Positions 27,130 to 35,467 of a stretch of 64,000 bases of DNA are shown piece by piece. How positions within the stretch are numbered: position 1 is the stretch's first letter; each line of letters opens with the position of its first letter. The stretch comes from Bradyrhizobium sp. cir1 (GTDB lineage Bacteria > Pseudomonadota > Alphaproteobacteria > Rhizobiales > Xanthobacteraceae). The stretch lies in NCBI RefSeq assembly GCF_014198245.1, contig NZ_JACIHE010000002.1, positions 648,275 through 712,274 on the forward strand, in the 5' to 3' direction. The notes under the pieces were generated by a model. It made no database searches. It had not been told where the DNA came from and was given only the letters and a program-made list of their open reading frames with translations. A program made the translations under genes and the position numbers.

Positions 27130-27137
27130 GGTTTCTT

Positions 27138-27275
27138 CACCTCGCCCCGCTTGCGGGGAGAGGTCGCGCCGAAGGCGCGGGTGAGGGGGACTCTCCGCGA
27201 GTCCCACTGTCACCGAATTTGCGGAAGCAGCCCCTCACCCCAACCCTCTCCCCGTAAGAACGGGGAGAGGGAGTG
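27138..27275. repeat. Dispersed repeat family C, inverted halves
   Basis: The left half (cacctcgccccgcttgcgggg) and the right half (ctctccccgtaagaacgggg) are related inverted copies, with a spacer rich in gcgcc. The right half matches the element at 4325-4375. Confidence 0.7.
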
Positions 27276-27285
27276 GACGCGCACC

Positions 27286-27903
27286 ATGCCCCTGCAAAAC
27301 CGCGTCACGCCCACCGGCGACATCATCGCCACGCCGCACCGGGGCATGTTCACCGGCAACCGCGGCATCATCCACGATCCCGCAACGAAGACGCTTCTGA
27401 ACAAGCGCTGGTCGACGCCGGCCTGGATCACGTGCCTGTGCGAATTCCGCGGCTGGCGCCGGCCGGTGATGGCGCGGCGGAGCTGGACCGAGCTGTTCTT
27501 CCTCGACGAAGCGACGGCCTTCGCGGCGGGACACCGGCCGTGTTTCTTTTGCCGGCGCGACGACGCCAAACGATTTCGCGCGGCGTGGAAGAAGGGCAAT
27601 GGTGCGAGCGACATCAGCGCCAAGGCGATGGATGCCGTCCTGCATCGGGAGCGTCTCGATCGCGGCCGCAAGCAACTGCACCCGCTCGCGATGCCGCTGG
27701 CAGACCTGCCCGACGGCGCGATGGTGCAGCAGGGCGAAGACAGCTTTCTGGTGATGCAAGGACAGACGCTGCTGTGGTCACCGGCGGGCTACGCGTCGCA
27801 TGCACGCGTGGTCGATCGCCCGATGTTGTTGACGCCGCCTTCCACGTTGCGCGCCATCATGGCCGGCTATCGGCCCGTGCTGCATCCGACGGCGTCGGGC
27901 TAA
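27286..27903 (+). CDS. Conserved hypothetical protein with CxxC centre
   Basis: This 205-residue soluble protein belongs to a family I do not recognise by function. It opens MPLQNRVTPTGDIIATPHRG. It has a possible metal or redox site at Cys86-x-x-Cys89 (AAGHRPCFFCRRDD) and a second pair at Cys50/Cys52. The GHRPC-x-x-CR pattern recalls the zinc site of Ada-type proteins, but the resemblance is short. The C-terminal half (SPAGYASHARVVDRPMLLTPP) is beta-rich. A longer in-frame start at 27151 lies in repeat DNA and is unlikely. Confidence 0.7.
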   Translation: MPLQNRVTPTGDIIATPHRGMFTGNRGIIHDPATKTLLNKRWSTPAWITCLCEFRGWRRPVMARRSWTELFFLDEATAFAAGHRPCFFCRRDDAKRFRAAWKKGNGASDISAKAMDAVLHRERLDRGRKQLHPLAMPLADLPDGAMVQQGEDSFLVMQGQTLLWSPAGYASHARVVDRPMLLTPPSTLRAIMAGYRPVLHPTASG

Positions 27904-27922
27904 AGCGCCGACGTCCTCGTGA

Positions 27923-28945
27923 TCACCTCAGCCTCTCGCGCGCCAGCGCCGCGCCGGCGCCGAGCGCCATCAGCTTGGCTTCGGCGATCTCGCGCCGCAT
28001 CGGCGCCATGCCGCAATTGGTGGTGGCGATGATGTTGCTCTTGGGCACGAATTTCGACACCGCCTCGATCACCTTCACGACGTCCTCGGCGGTCTCGACC
28101 GTATCGCTGGCGACGTCGATCACGCCGGCCTGCACGATCTTGGTCTTGAGCAGCGCGAGCAGGTCGAGCGGCACCTTCGAATTGCGGCATTCGATCGCGA
28201 CCTGCTGGATCGGGCTCGCATCGATCGCCGGAAAAATCTGCTCGTATTGCCGCCATTGGCTGCCGAGCGTCTCTTTCCAGTCGGTGTTGGCCTTGATGCC
28301 GTAGCCGTAGCAGATGTGCACGGCGGTGGCGCAGGTGAGGCCTTGCGCGGCGCGCTCCAGCGCCTTGATGCCCCAGTCGTTGACCTCGTCCATGTAGACG
28401 TTGAAGGCGGGCTCGTCGAACTGCACGAGATCGACGCCATCGGCCTGCAACGCCCTGGCTTCCTCGTTGAGCAGCTCGGCGAAGGCAAAGGCCATCTTGA
28501 CCCGATCGCCATAGTAGCGGTCGGCAATGGTGTCGATGATGGTCATAGGGCCGGGCAGGGTGAATTTCAGTTGCTTCTTCGTATGCGTGCGCGCGACGCG
28601 CGCCTCGAAGGCATGGACGCGGCCCTTCAGCCGGAGCGGCGCGACCACTTGCGGCACCATTGCCTTGTAGCGGTCCTTGCGAATGCCCATCTCGACCTTG
28701 TGGGCGAAATCGATGCCCTCGATCTTCTCCAGGAAGCCGTGCACGAAATGCTGCCGCGCCTGCTCGCCTTCGGTGACGATGTCGATACCGGCGTCCTCCT
28801 GGATCTTCAGCCAGATCAGCGTCGCGTCGCGCTTGGCGCGGGCGAGCTCGTCGCCTCCGGACTTCCAGGGCGCCCAGAGCATGTTGGGCTCGGCGAGCCA
28901 TTCGGGCTTCGGCAAGGAGCCGGCGATCGTGGTTGGAAACAGCAT
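27923..28945 (-). CDS. MetE C-terminal-like (cobalamin-independent) methyltransferase
   Basis: From the ATG at 28945 (MLFPTTIAGSLPKPEWL) the protein is 340 residues, equal to the catalytic C-terminal half of MetE. Zinc-ligand candidates are in AVHICYGYG, in IECRNS and in TTNCGMAPM, and the substrate Asp in VQFDEPAFN. It lacks the N-terminal MetE half, as in archaeal-type or 'core' MetE enzymes. These take methyl groups from other donors, or act on other thiols. It is divergent from a GST gene. A role in homocysteine methylation is plausible but unproven. Confidence 0.82.
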   Translation of the reverse strand: MLFPTTIAGSLPKPEWLAEPNMLWAPWKSGGDELARAKRDATLIWLKIQEDAGIDIVTEGEQARQHFVHGFLEKIEGIDFAHKVEMGIRKDRYKAMVPQVVAPLRLKGRVHAFEARVARTHTKKQLKFTLPGPMTIIDTIADRYYGDRVKMAFAFAELLNEEARALQADGVDLVQFDEPAFNVYMDEVNDWGIKALERAAQGLTCATAVHICYGYGIKANTDWKETLGSQWRQYEQIFPAIDASPIQQVAIECRNSKVPLDLLALLKTKIVQAGVIDVASDTVETAEDVVKVIEAVSKFVPKSNIIATTNCGMAPMRREIAEAKLMALGAGAALARERLR

Positions 28946-29029
28946 GGCGGCCCTCCCGGCAGGTTGAGTTGCGCCCCTTCCTGCCATGTCCTAACGTCGA
29001 GGTACAGAACAACGAAAGTCGCTCTCTAT

Positions 29030-29091
29030 TCCAGCGGCGGCGACAGGGAAGGCCCAAGGAAAGGCCCAAAGGGAAGGCCAAGGGAAAGGTC
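29030..29091 (+). repeat. Low-complexity AAGGCCCAAGG tandem stretch
   Basis: About four imperfect copies of aaggccCaaggaa (11-13 nt) lie directly before the GST start codon. In the GST frame they would read a basic Arg/Lys/Gly/Pro tail (RPKERPKGKAKGK). They include a GGGAAAGG Shine-Dalgarno-like run 4 bp before the ATG. Confidence 0.6.
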
Positions 29092-29793
29092 ATGATCGAC
29101 CTCTATTACGCACCGACGCCGAACGGCTGGAAAATCTCGATCATGCTGGAGGAACTCGGGCTTCCCTATAAGGTGATCCCCGTGAATATCCGCGCCGGCG
29201 AGCAGTTCGACCCAGAGTTTCTGGCGATCAGTCCAAACAACCGCATTCCCGCGATCGTCGATCACGAGCCCGCCGACGGCGGCGCGCCGTTCTCGGCGTT
29301 CGAGACCGGCGCGATCCTGATCTATCTCGCGGAGAAGACCGGCCGCTTGCTGCCGACGGACTTGCGCGGGCGCTCCACCACGATCCAGTGGGTGATGTGG
29401 CAGATGGCGGGGCTCGGGCCGATGCTCGGCCAGCACGGCCATTTCGCGCTCTATGCGGCCGAGAAGGTCCCTTACGCGATCGAGCGCTATCGCGACGAGG
29501 CGGCGCGGCTCTACGGCGTGCTCGACCGGCAGTTGGAGAAGACCGGTTCCTATGTCGCGGGCGACTATTCCATCGCCGACGTCGCCTGCTTCCCCTGGAC
29601 CATGACCCACAAGGCGCAAGGCTTTACGCTCGACGACTATCCGAGCGTGAAACGCTGGTACGCTGACGTGCGCGTGCGGCCGCAGGTGCAGGCGGGGCTC
29701 GCGATCGGAAAATTCGTGAAGGAGCCGTTCGACGAGGAATCACGCAAGATCATGTTCGGCCAGAGGGCTAAGGAAGTGTTAGGAAGGAGGTAG
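29092..29793 (+). CDS. Glutathione S-transferase (YfcG/YghU, Nu-class-like)
   Basis: The 233-residue protein starts MIDLYYAPTPNGWKISIMLEEL. The TPNGWK motif and the glutathione-contacting FLAISPNNRIPAIVDHE and SAFETGAILIYLAEKTG are typical of Nu-class GSTs with disulfide-bond reductase activity. The frame is open upstream to 28933 and would add a basic tail encoded by the AAGGCC repeat. I prefer the ATG at 29092 because GGGAAAGG precedes it. It is followed by other detoxification-type genes on the same strand. Confidence 0.85.
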   Translation: MIDLYYAPTPNGWKISIMLEELGLPYKVIPVNIRAGEQFDPEFLAISPNNRIPAIVDHEPADGGAPFSAFETGAILIYLAEKTGRLLPTDLRGRSTTIQWVMWQMAGLGPMLGQHGHFALYAAEKVPYAIERYRDEAARLYGVLDRQLEKTGSYVAGDYSIADVACFPWTMTHKAQGFTLDDYPSVKRWYADVRVRPQVQAGLAIGKFVKEPFDEESRKIMFGQRAKEVLGRR

Positions 29794-29810
29794 GCCTCCG
29801 CTCTCTCCTC

Positions 29811-29884
29811 GTCATTGCGAGCGAAGCGAAGCAATCCAGACTTGAGCCTAAGACTCTGGATTGCTTCGCTTCGCTCGCAATGAC
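29811..29884. repeat. Dispersed repeat family B, perfect inverted pair
   Basis: GTCATTGCGAGCGAAGCGAA ... and its inverted copy TTCGCTTCGCTCGCAATGAC flank an 18-bp centre. It is a long hairpin between the GST and the next gene. Confidence 0.8.
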
Positions 29885-29923
29885 GGCGGAGAGATCAAGA
29901 CAAACAAGACGCAAGGATCCACC

Positions 29924-30532
29924 ATGATCGAATTCTTCTTCGACTGTTCCAGCCCCTGGACCTATCTCGCCTTCCACAACATCCAGCCGCTGGCGAAAGA
30001 GCTCGGCGCCGAGATCGTCTGGCGGCCGATCCTGGTCGGCGGCATCTTTAACACGGTCAATCCGAGCGTCTACGCCCAGCGCGAAAAGCCGGTGCCGCTG
30101 AAGGCGCGCTACATGAAGAAGGACCTTGCCGACTGGGCGCGCTCGGCCGGCCTGTCGATCAAGATGCCGCCGACGGTATTCCCGGTGAACAGCGTCAAGG
30201 CCATGCGCGGCTGCATCTGGCTCGGGAAGGACATGATGCCGTTCGCGACCGCCGTGTTCGAGACCTATTGGGGCGAGGACAAGGACATTTCGCAGGACGC
30301 GGTGCTTGCCGAGATCTGCAGGAAAGTTGGCATCGACGAGCAGAGATTCTTTGCCGGCATTTCCGAGCAGGGCATCAAGGACCAGCTCAAGGCCAACACC
30401 GAAGAGGTCGTCGCGCGCGGCGGCTTCGGCTCCCCGACGATCTTTGTCAACAAGACCGATATGTATTTCGGCAACGATCGCCTGCCGTTGATCCGCGAGG
30501 CCCTTCAGCGCAGCAAGGCGAGCGCGGCCTGA
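29924..30532 (+). CDS. 2-hydroxychromene-2-carboxylate isomerase-like (DsbA-fold) protein
   Basis: The 202-residue protein begins MIEFFFDCSSPWTYLAFHN. The Ser of CSSPWTY takes the place of the thioredoxin-fold active site and binds glutathione, as in HCCA isomerases and kappa GSTs. The C-terminal GGFGSPTIFVNKTDMYFGNDR is the conserved cis-Pro and substrate loop. These enzymes isomerise aromatic degradation intermediates with glutathione. Its stop overlaps the start of the next gene (TGATG), so the two are coupled. Confidence 0.88.
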   Translation: MIEFFFDCSSPWTYLAFHNIQPLAKELGAEIVWRPILVGGIFNTVNPSVYAQREKPVPLKARYMKKDLADWARSAGLSIKMPPTVFPVNSVKAMRGCIWLGKDMMPFATAVFETYWGEDKDISQDAVLAEICRKVGIDEQRFFAGISEQGIKDQLKANTEEVVARGGFGSPTIFVNKTDMYFGNDRLPLIREALQRSKASAA

Positions 30533-31509
30533 TGGTGCGCGCTGTCGTCTGCCGCGAGCTTGGTGCGCCCGAGGCACTACGGCTGGAGGAGTTTCCGCCG
30601 CGAGCCCTCAAGCAGGGCGAGGTGCGCGTCGCGATCCGCGCGGCTGGCTTGAATTTTCCTGACGTGCTGATGGCCGCCGGCGAATATCAGCTCAAGCCCG
30701 AGCTGCCGTTCACGCCCGGCATGGAAGCGGCCGGTGACGTGACCGAGGTTGGCGCTGAGGCGAGGGGCGTTGCCGTCGGCGACAAGGTCATCGTCAAGAT
30801 GCGCCATGGCGCCTTCACCGATGAAGCCGTCGTGACGTCGTCGCAGCTCACCCCTAAGCCGTCGACGTTCGACTACGCCGAAGCTGCGACCTATCTCGCC
30901 GGCCACGGCACCGCCTATCACGCGCTGATCGATCGCGGCCGGGTCGAGCCGGGTGAGGTGCTGCTGGTGCACGGCGCCGGCGGCGGCGTGGGCCTTGCCG
31001 CGGTCGAGATTGGCAAGATGCTGGGCGCGACCGTGATTGCGACCGCCTCCAGCGACGAGAAGCTCGCGATTGCCAAGGCGCGCGGCGCCGATCATCTCGT
31101 CCGCTACGACCGCGAGCCGTTTCGCGACGCTGTCAAGCGCATCACCGACGGTCGCGGCGCGGACGTTGTGTTCGATCCCGTCGGCGGCCAGGTCTTCGAA
31201 GACTCCATGCGCTGCATCGCCTGGGGCGCGCGGCTGCTGGTGATCGGCTTCACCGGTGGCATCGGTTCGGCCAAGACCAATCTCTTGCTGATCAAGGGCG
31301 CCAGCGTGCTCGGCGTGCGCGCCGGTGAAGCGGTGCGGAGAAACCCCGCGCTCGGCGAAGTGCGCCTGAAGGCGCTCTTGCAATGGGCGGAAGAGGGCAA
31401 GCTGCGCCCCAACGTCTCGCACCGCGTGCCGCTGGAGGATTATGCGAAAGCGATGCGGTTGTTGATCAATCGCAAGGCGATCGGGCGCGTGGCGCTGGTG
31501 ATGGAGTGA
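30532..31509 (+). CDS. NADPH:quinone oxidoreductase-family (MDR) enzyme
   Basis: The 325-residue medium-chain reductase has an N-terminal GroES-like domain (residues 1-120; AIRAAGLNFPDVLMAAGEYQ). A Rossmann domain follows, with VLLVHGAGGGVGLAAVEIGK. It has no structural or catalytic zinc ligands, as usual for the quinone reductase/zeta-crystallin branch. It reduces quinones or enones with NADPH. The 1-bp overlap with the isomerase-like gene shows a two-gene unit, probably acting on an aromatic or electrophilic compound. Confidence 0.9.
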   Translation: MVRAVVCRELGAPEALRLEEFPPRALKQGEVRVAIRAAGLNFPDVLMAAGEYQLKPELPFTPGMEAAGDVTEVGAEARGVAVGDKVIVKMRHGAFTDEAVVTSSQLTPKPSTFDYAEAATYLAGHGTAYHALIDRGRVEPGEVLLVHGAGGGVGLAAVEIGKMLGATVIATASSDEKLAIAKARGADHLVRYDREPFRDAVKRITDGRGADVVFDPVGGQVFEDSMRCIAWGARLLVIGFTGGIGSAKTNLLLIKGASVLGVRAGEAVRRNPALGEVRLKALLQWAEEGKLRPNVSHRVPLEDYAKAMRLLINRKAIGRVALVME

Positions 31510-31544
31510 CGGTGCCGTAGTGAGGGTGCCGTCGAGACGGTGCC

Positions 31545-31672
31545 GTAGGGTGGGCAAAGCGACTTGTCCGCCGTAGCTCGAAGAGCGAAGGCGGAAGCGT
31601 GCCCACGATCTGTATCCATCACGCAAGGATGGTGGGCACGGCGCAAGAGCGCCTTTGCCCACTCTACGAAGC
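31545..31672. repeat. Dispersed repeat family D, inverted pair
   Basis: gtagggtgggcaaagcg ... tgcccac and gtgggcacggcgc ... tgcccactctac are inverted halves, as at 14032-14135. It ends 2 bp before the stop codon of the enoyl-CoA hydratase gene. Confidence 0.7.
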
Positions 31673-31673
31673 C

Positions 31674-32564
31674 TTACTTGTACTCCCGCTCCGTCCACCA
31701 CGGGAAATAGTCCGGCATATCGCTGGACACCTTGTTCTTGAACTGCGCGGGACGCTTCTCCAGGAACGACACCACGCCTTCCCTCACGTCGTCCGAGCGG
31801 CCGCGGGCGTAGATGCCGCGGCTGTCGACCTTGTGGGCTTCCATGGGATCGTCGGCGCCCATCATGCGCCACATCATCTGGCGGATCAGCGCCACCGAGA
31901 CCGGTGCGGTCTTGGCGGCGAATTCCTTGGCGAGCGCGCGGGCGGTCGGCAGCAGATCGTCGGGGGCGACGACCTTGCTCACGAGGCGGCCGGCGAGGGC
32001 TTCCTGCGCCGGGAAGACGCGGCCCGAATAGCACCATTCCAGCGCCTGCGAGATGCCGACGATGCGCGGCAGGAACCAGCTCGAGGCGGCCTCCGGCACG
32101 ATGCCGCGCTGGGAGAACACGAAGCCGAAGCGCGCAGTCTCGGAGGCGATGCGGATATCCATTGCAAGCTGCATGGTGACGCCGATGCCGACGGCGGGGC
32201 CGTTCACCGCGGCGATGACGGGCTTGAGGCATTTGAAGATGCGCAACGTGACCTGGCCGCCGCCGTCGCGCACCTGCGGGTCGCTATAGTCGACCTTGCC
32301 GTCGGCGAAGCGCTTGACCGGCCCGCGCCGCGCGTCGCGGTCGAACGTGTCGGCGCCGGAGGAGAGATCGGCGCCCGCGCAAAAGCCGCGGCCGGCTCCG
32401 GTGACGATGATGGCACGGACATTGTCGTCCTTGTCGGCGGTGTCGAACGCGTCGATCAGCTCTGCCTGCATCTGCGCGTTGAAGGCGTTGAGCTTGTCGG
32501 GCCGGTTCAGCGTGATGGTGAGGATCTGCTCGGCGATCTCATATTTGATCGTCTCATACGCCAT
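31674..32564 (-). CDS. Enoyl-CoA hydratase/isomerase-family protein
   Basis: The ATG at 32564 (MAYETIKYEIAEQILTITL) gives 296 residues, slightly long for a crotonase. The oxyanion-hole region IVTGAGRGFCAGADL and AVNGPAVGIGVTMQLAMD is intact. A Glu sits in RGIVPEAASSWFLPR, and the first canonical Glu position is occupied by Ser/Gln (GFVFSQRG). It is therefore probably a crotonase of other specificity, or a hydratase using one Glu. The in-frame upstream stretch to 32732 is repeat DNA and not coding. Confidence 0.85.
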   Translation of the reverse strand: MAYETIKYEIAEQILTITLNRPDKLNAFNAQMQAELIDAFDTADKDDNVRAIIVTGAGRGFCAGADLSSGADTFDRDARRGPVKRFADGKVDYSDPQVRDGGGQVTLRIFKCLKPVIAAVNGPAVGIGVTMQLAMDIRIASETARFGFVFSQRGIVPEAASSWFLPRIVGISQALEWCYSGRVFPAQEALAGRLVSKVVAPDDLLPTARALAKEFAAKTAPVSVALIRQMMWRMMGADDPMEAHKVDSRGIYARGRSDDVREGVVSFLEKRPAQFKNKVSSDMPDYFPWWTEREYK

Positions 32565-32618
32565 GGGTGGTTTCCTTCCTTTAGTTTTTCGCTGCGCAGA
32601 TGGCAGGGCTTGAGTTTT

Positions 32619-32783
32619 CTTACCCTCCCCTGGAGGGGGAGGGTCGATCGCGCGTAGCGCGAGCGGGGTGGGGTGATCTCTCCCCTCGGGCAGTGTCGGA
32701 TGTGGAGAGACCGTCACCCCACCCCGTCTCACATTTCGCTGCGCTCAATGTGAGCCGACCCTCCCCCTCCAGGGGAGGGTAAG
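32619..32783. repeat. 165-bp MITE-like element with perfect 28-bp terminal inverted repeats
   Basis: The ends begin CTTACCCTCCCCTGGAGG (32619-32646) and are repeated exactly in inverse at 32756-32783. Each end is itself palindromic (CCCTCCCCTGGAGGGGGAGGG). The middle contains two further short inverted halves (ggggtggggtga and tcaccccacccc). It has no coding capacity, and no target-site duplication is clear. Confidence 0.75.
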
Positions 32784-32867
32784 CAAGAGGCTCCGCATGC
32801 TGCCTGTCCCAAATCATCCGGGCTTGCGCCTAAAGGGCGCGCTGCCCCCGGGATGACGAGAGCGACG

Positions 32868-34289
32868 CTACTTCGCCGGCGGCTTCGGCCAAGGCCGCTG
32901 CGCGCCGCGCAGGCCTTCAAAAGCCTTGGCCATGCCGAGCACGCCGATATCGTCGAAGCGGCGGCCGACGATCTGCACGCCGATGGGAAAACCCTTGGCG
33001 TCGAAGCCGCCGTTGACGGACACGGCCGGGTTCTCCGACATATTCCACGGCACGGTATAGGCGATGTGCTCGAACGGCTTCATGGGATCGTTGGTCGGCG
33101 AGGCCCATTCCGTCGGGTAGTTCACGTTCGGCGCGGTCGGCGAGATCACATAGTCGAGCTCGCAGAACAGCTTTGACGCCGCCGCGCGGATCGCCATGGT
33201 CTGGTTGAAGCCGCGGATGACATCGACGCCAGAGAGCTTCGCGCCGGACTCGCCCCATTTGAAGATATAGGGCAGCACCTTGGCCTGTTCGGCCGGCGTC
33301 AGCTTCGACAGATCGTCCCACATCCGCGCGCGCCAGAAATTGTCGAGGCCGTCGAGCATCTCGCGCGTGAGGATGCCGCCGACTTCCGTCACGACGGCGC
33401 CCGCGGATTCAAATGCCTTCGCAGCCTTCACCGCGACCTCGCGCACCGGCTTCTCCAGCGCCAGGCCGCAGCCGGGATCGAGCATCAGGCCGATGCGCAG
33501 CTTTCGCGGAGACTTCTCCAGCCCCTTCCAGTTCAGCGGCTCGGCCGGCAGACTCATGCCGTCGCGCCGGTCGGGCTTTGCGATCGCGCTCATCATCAGC
33601 GCGCAATCATCGACCGTGCGGGTCATGGGACCGGCGACGCGGCCGACATAGGTGGGATCGATCGGCACGCGGCCGAAGCTCGGCTTCAGGCCGACGAGGC
33701 CGCACCAGCCGGCGGGCAGGCGCACCGAGCCGCCGATATCGGTGCCGAGATGCAAGGGACCATAGCCGGCCGCGGCCGCGGCGCCTGCGCCGGCGCTGGA
33801 GCCGCCGGGATTCTTGCTGAGGTCCCAGGGATTGCGCGCGAGCGCATGGAAGCTGGAGAGCCCGGAGGACAGCATGCCGTAATCGGGCATGGTGGTCTTG
33901 GCGAAGATGATCGCACCGGCCTCGCGCAGCCGCGCGGCGGGTGGGGCGTCCTTTTCGGCCGGTACGAGCTTGACGCTTGCCGCGCCGAGCGGCACCGGCA
34001 CGCCCTTGGTCGCGATGTTGTCCTTCACCGTGACAGGCACGCCGTCGAGCGCGCCGGAAGGCTCGCCGCCGGTCCAGCGCGCGGTCGAGGCCTTTGCAAC
34101 CTCGCGCGCGCTGTCGGGATCGAATGCATAGAGCGCCTTCAGATGCGGTTCCCACGCCGCGACATGCGCGAGCACGTCCTCCAGCACCTCGCTCGGCGAG
34201 AACTGTTTGGCGCGATAGCCCGCGATCAGATCGACCGCGGACAGATCGTGCAGCGAGGTGACCGCTTCCTTGACGCTCCTTTTATGCAT
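32868..34289 (-). CDS. Amidase-signature (AS) family amidase
   Basis: The 473-residue protein has the Ser-cisSer-Lys triad region: Lys in GVPVTVKDNIATKG, the Gly/Ser motif NPGGSSAGAGAAAAAG and the nucleophile region GTDIGGSVRLPAGWCG. It hydrolyses amide bonds in the cytoplasm. The start ATG at 34289 overlaps the end of the upstream M20 gene by 8 bp, so the two are coupled. It is the last gene of the likely dadA-led operon. The substrate could be an N-acyl amino acid or a peptide-derived amide. Confidence 0.9.
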   Translation of the reverse strand: MHKRSVKEAVTSLHDLSAVDLIAGYRAKQFSPSEVLEDVLAHVAAWEPHLKALYAFDPDSAREVAKASTARWTGGEPSGALDGVPVTVKDNIATKGVPVPLGAASVKLVPAEKDAPPAARLREAGAIIFAKTTMPDYGMLSSGLSSFHALARNPWDLSKNPGGSSAGAGAAAAAGYGPLHLGTDIGGSVRLPAGWCGLVGLKPSFGRVPIDPTYVGRVAGPMTRTVDDCALMMSAIAKPDRRDGMSLPAEPLNWKGLEKSPRKLRIGLMLDPGCGLALEKPVREVAVKAAKAFESAGAVVTEVGGILTREMLDGLDNFWRARMWDDLSKLTPAEQAKVLPYIFKWGESGAKLSGVDVIRGFNQTMAIRAAASKLFCELDYVISPTAPNVNYPTEWASPTNDPMKPFEHIAYTVPWNMSENPAVSVNGGFDAKGFPIGVQIVGRRFDDIGVLGMAKAFEGLRGAQRPWPKPPAK

Positions 34290-35454
34290 TGCCACCCACC
34301 GGCATGCGCGTCTCGATGATGCGGGCGAACATGCTGGCGCCGATCGGCAGGATCTTGTCGTCGAGCACAAAGCCGGGATTGTGCACGGGCACCGAGCCGT
34401 CATGGCCGACCCAGAAATAGGCGCCGGGAATGGTATGCAGCATGTCGGCGAAATCCTCGCTGCCCATCTTCGGCTGGGCGCGGGTGATCACCTTGGCGGG
34501 ATCGACGATCGTGCGTGCGACCTCCTCGACCACCTTGGACTGCTCGACCTGGTTGACCAGAACACCGAAGGTGTCGCGGATGTCGGCTTCGATCGTGCAC
34601 TGATACGCGGCCGCGATGCCGGCGCAGATCGTGCGGATGCGTTCGGCGATCAGGGCGCGGACTTCATTCGAGAAAGTACGGATGGTGCCGCACAGATGCG
34701 CATCGCCCGGAATGACGTTGTAGGCGGAACCCGCATGGATCTGGGTGATCGAGATGACGGCGGCCTGCAGCGGCTCGACGTTGCGGCTGACGATGGTCTG
34801 GATCGCCTGCGCCAGCGTGGTCGCAATGACCACCGCGTCCTTGGAGCGCTCGGGCATCGCGCCATGCGCGCCGTAGCCGGTGATGCGGAGGTCGAAGAAG
34901 TCGGCGCTGGCCATTGCAGGTCCCGGCAGGATCGCGATCTCGCCGTGGTTGAGGTCGGGCGCGTTGTGCAGGCCGTAAAGCTCGTCGCAGGGGAACTTCT
35001 CGAACAGGCCGTCCTTGATCATCGCGCGGGCGCCGCCGAGGCCTTCCTCGGCCGGCTGGAAGATCAGATGCACGGTGCCGTCGAAATTCCGGGTCTCGGC
35101 GAGATAGCGCGCGGTGCCGAGCAGCATGGTGGTGTGACCGTCATGGCCGCAGCCGTGGAAGCGGCCGGGGATTTTCGAGCTCCATTTCAGATTGGTGTTC
35201 TCTTCCATTGGCAGCGCGTCCATGTCGGCGCGCAGGCCGATGCGCTTGCCGCTCGAACCCTTGCCCTTGATGATGCCGATCACGCCGGTGCCGCCGAGAC
35301 CGCGATGCACCTCGATGCCCCAGCCCTTCAGCTTGTCGGCGACGATGCCGGAGGTGCGCACTTCCTCGAAGCCGATCTCGGGATGAGCGTGGAGGTCGCG
35401 CCTGATAGCGGTGAGTTCGTCGGCGTAGCCGTCGATGCGGTCGATCGTGGGCAT
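34282..35454 (-). CDS. M20-family amidohydrolase (hippurate hydrolase-like)
   Basis: The 390-residue protein has the typical M20D metal-site pattern: IGLRADMDALPM, GCGHDGHTTMLLG, FQPAEEGLGGARAMI and the C-terminal MGSEDFADML. Relatives remove acyl groups from amino acids (hippurate, N-acetyl or indole-acetyl conjugates). It follows the M81 gene by 13 bp and overlaps the amidase start, so the three form a coupled run. It likely releases free amino acids from imported conjugates or peptides. Confidence 0.92.
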   Translation of the reverse strand: MPTIDRIDGYADELTAIRRDLHAHPEIGFEEVRTSGIVADKLKGWGIEVHRGLGGTGVIGIIKGKGSSGKRIGLRADMDALPMEENTNLKWSSKIPGRFHGCGHDGHTTMLLGTARYLAETRNFDGTVHLIFQPAEEGLGGARAMIKDGLFEKFPCDELYGLHNAPDLNHGEIAILPGPAMASADFFDLRITGYGAHGAMPERSKDAVVIATTLAQAIQTIVSRNVEPLQAAVISITQIHAGSAYNVIPGDAHLCGTIRTFSNEVRALIAERIRTICAGIAAAYQCTIEADIRDTFGVLVNQVEQSKVVEEVARTIVDPAKVITRAQPKMGSEDFADMLHTIPGAYFWVGHDGSVPVHNPGFVLDDKILPIGASMFARIIETRMPVGGNA

Positions 35455-35467
35455 GTGTCCTGTCCGG

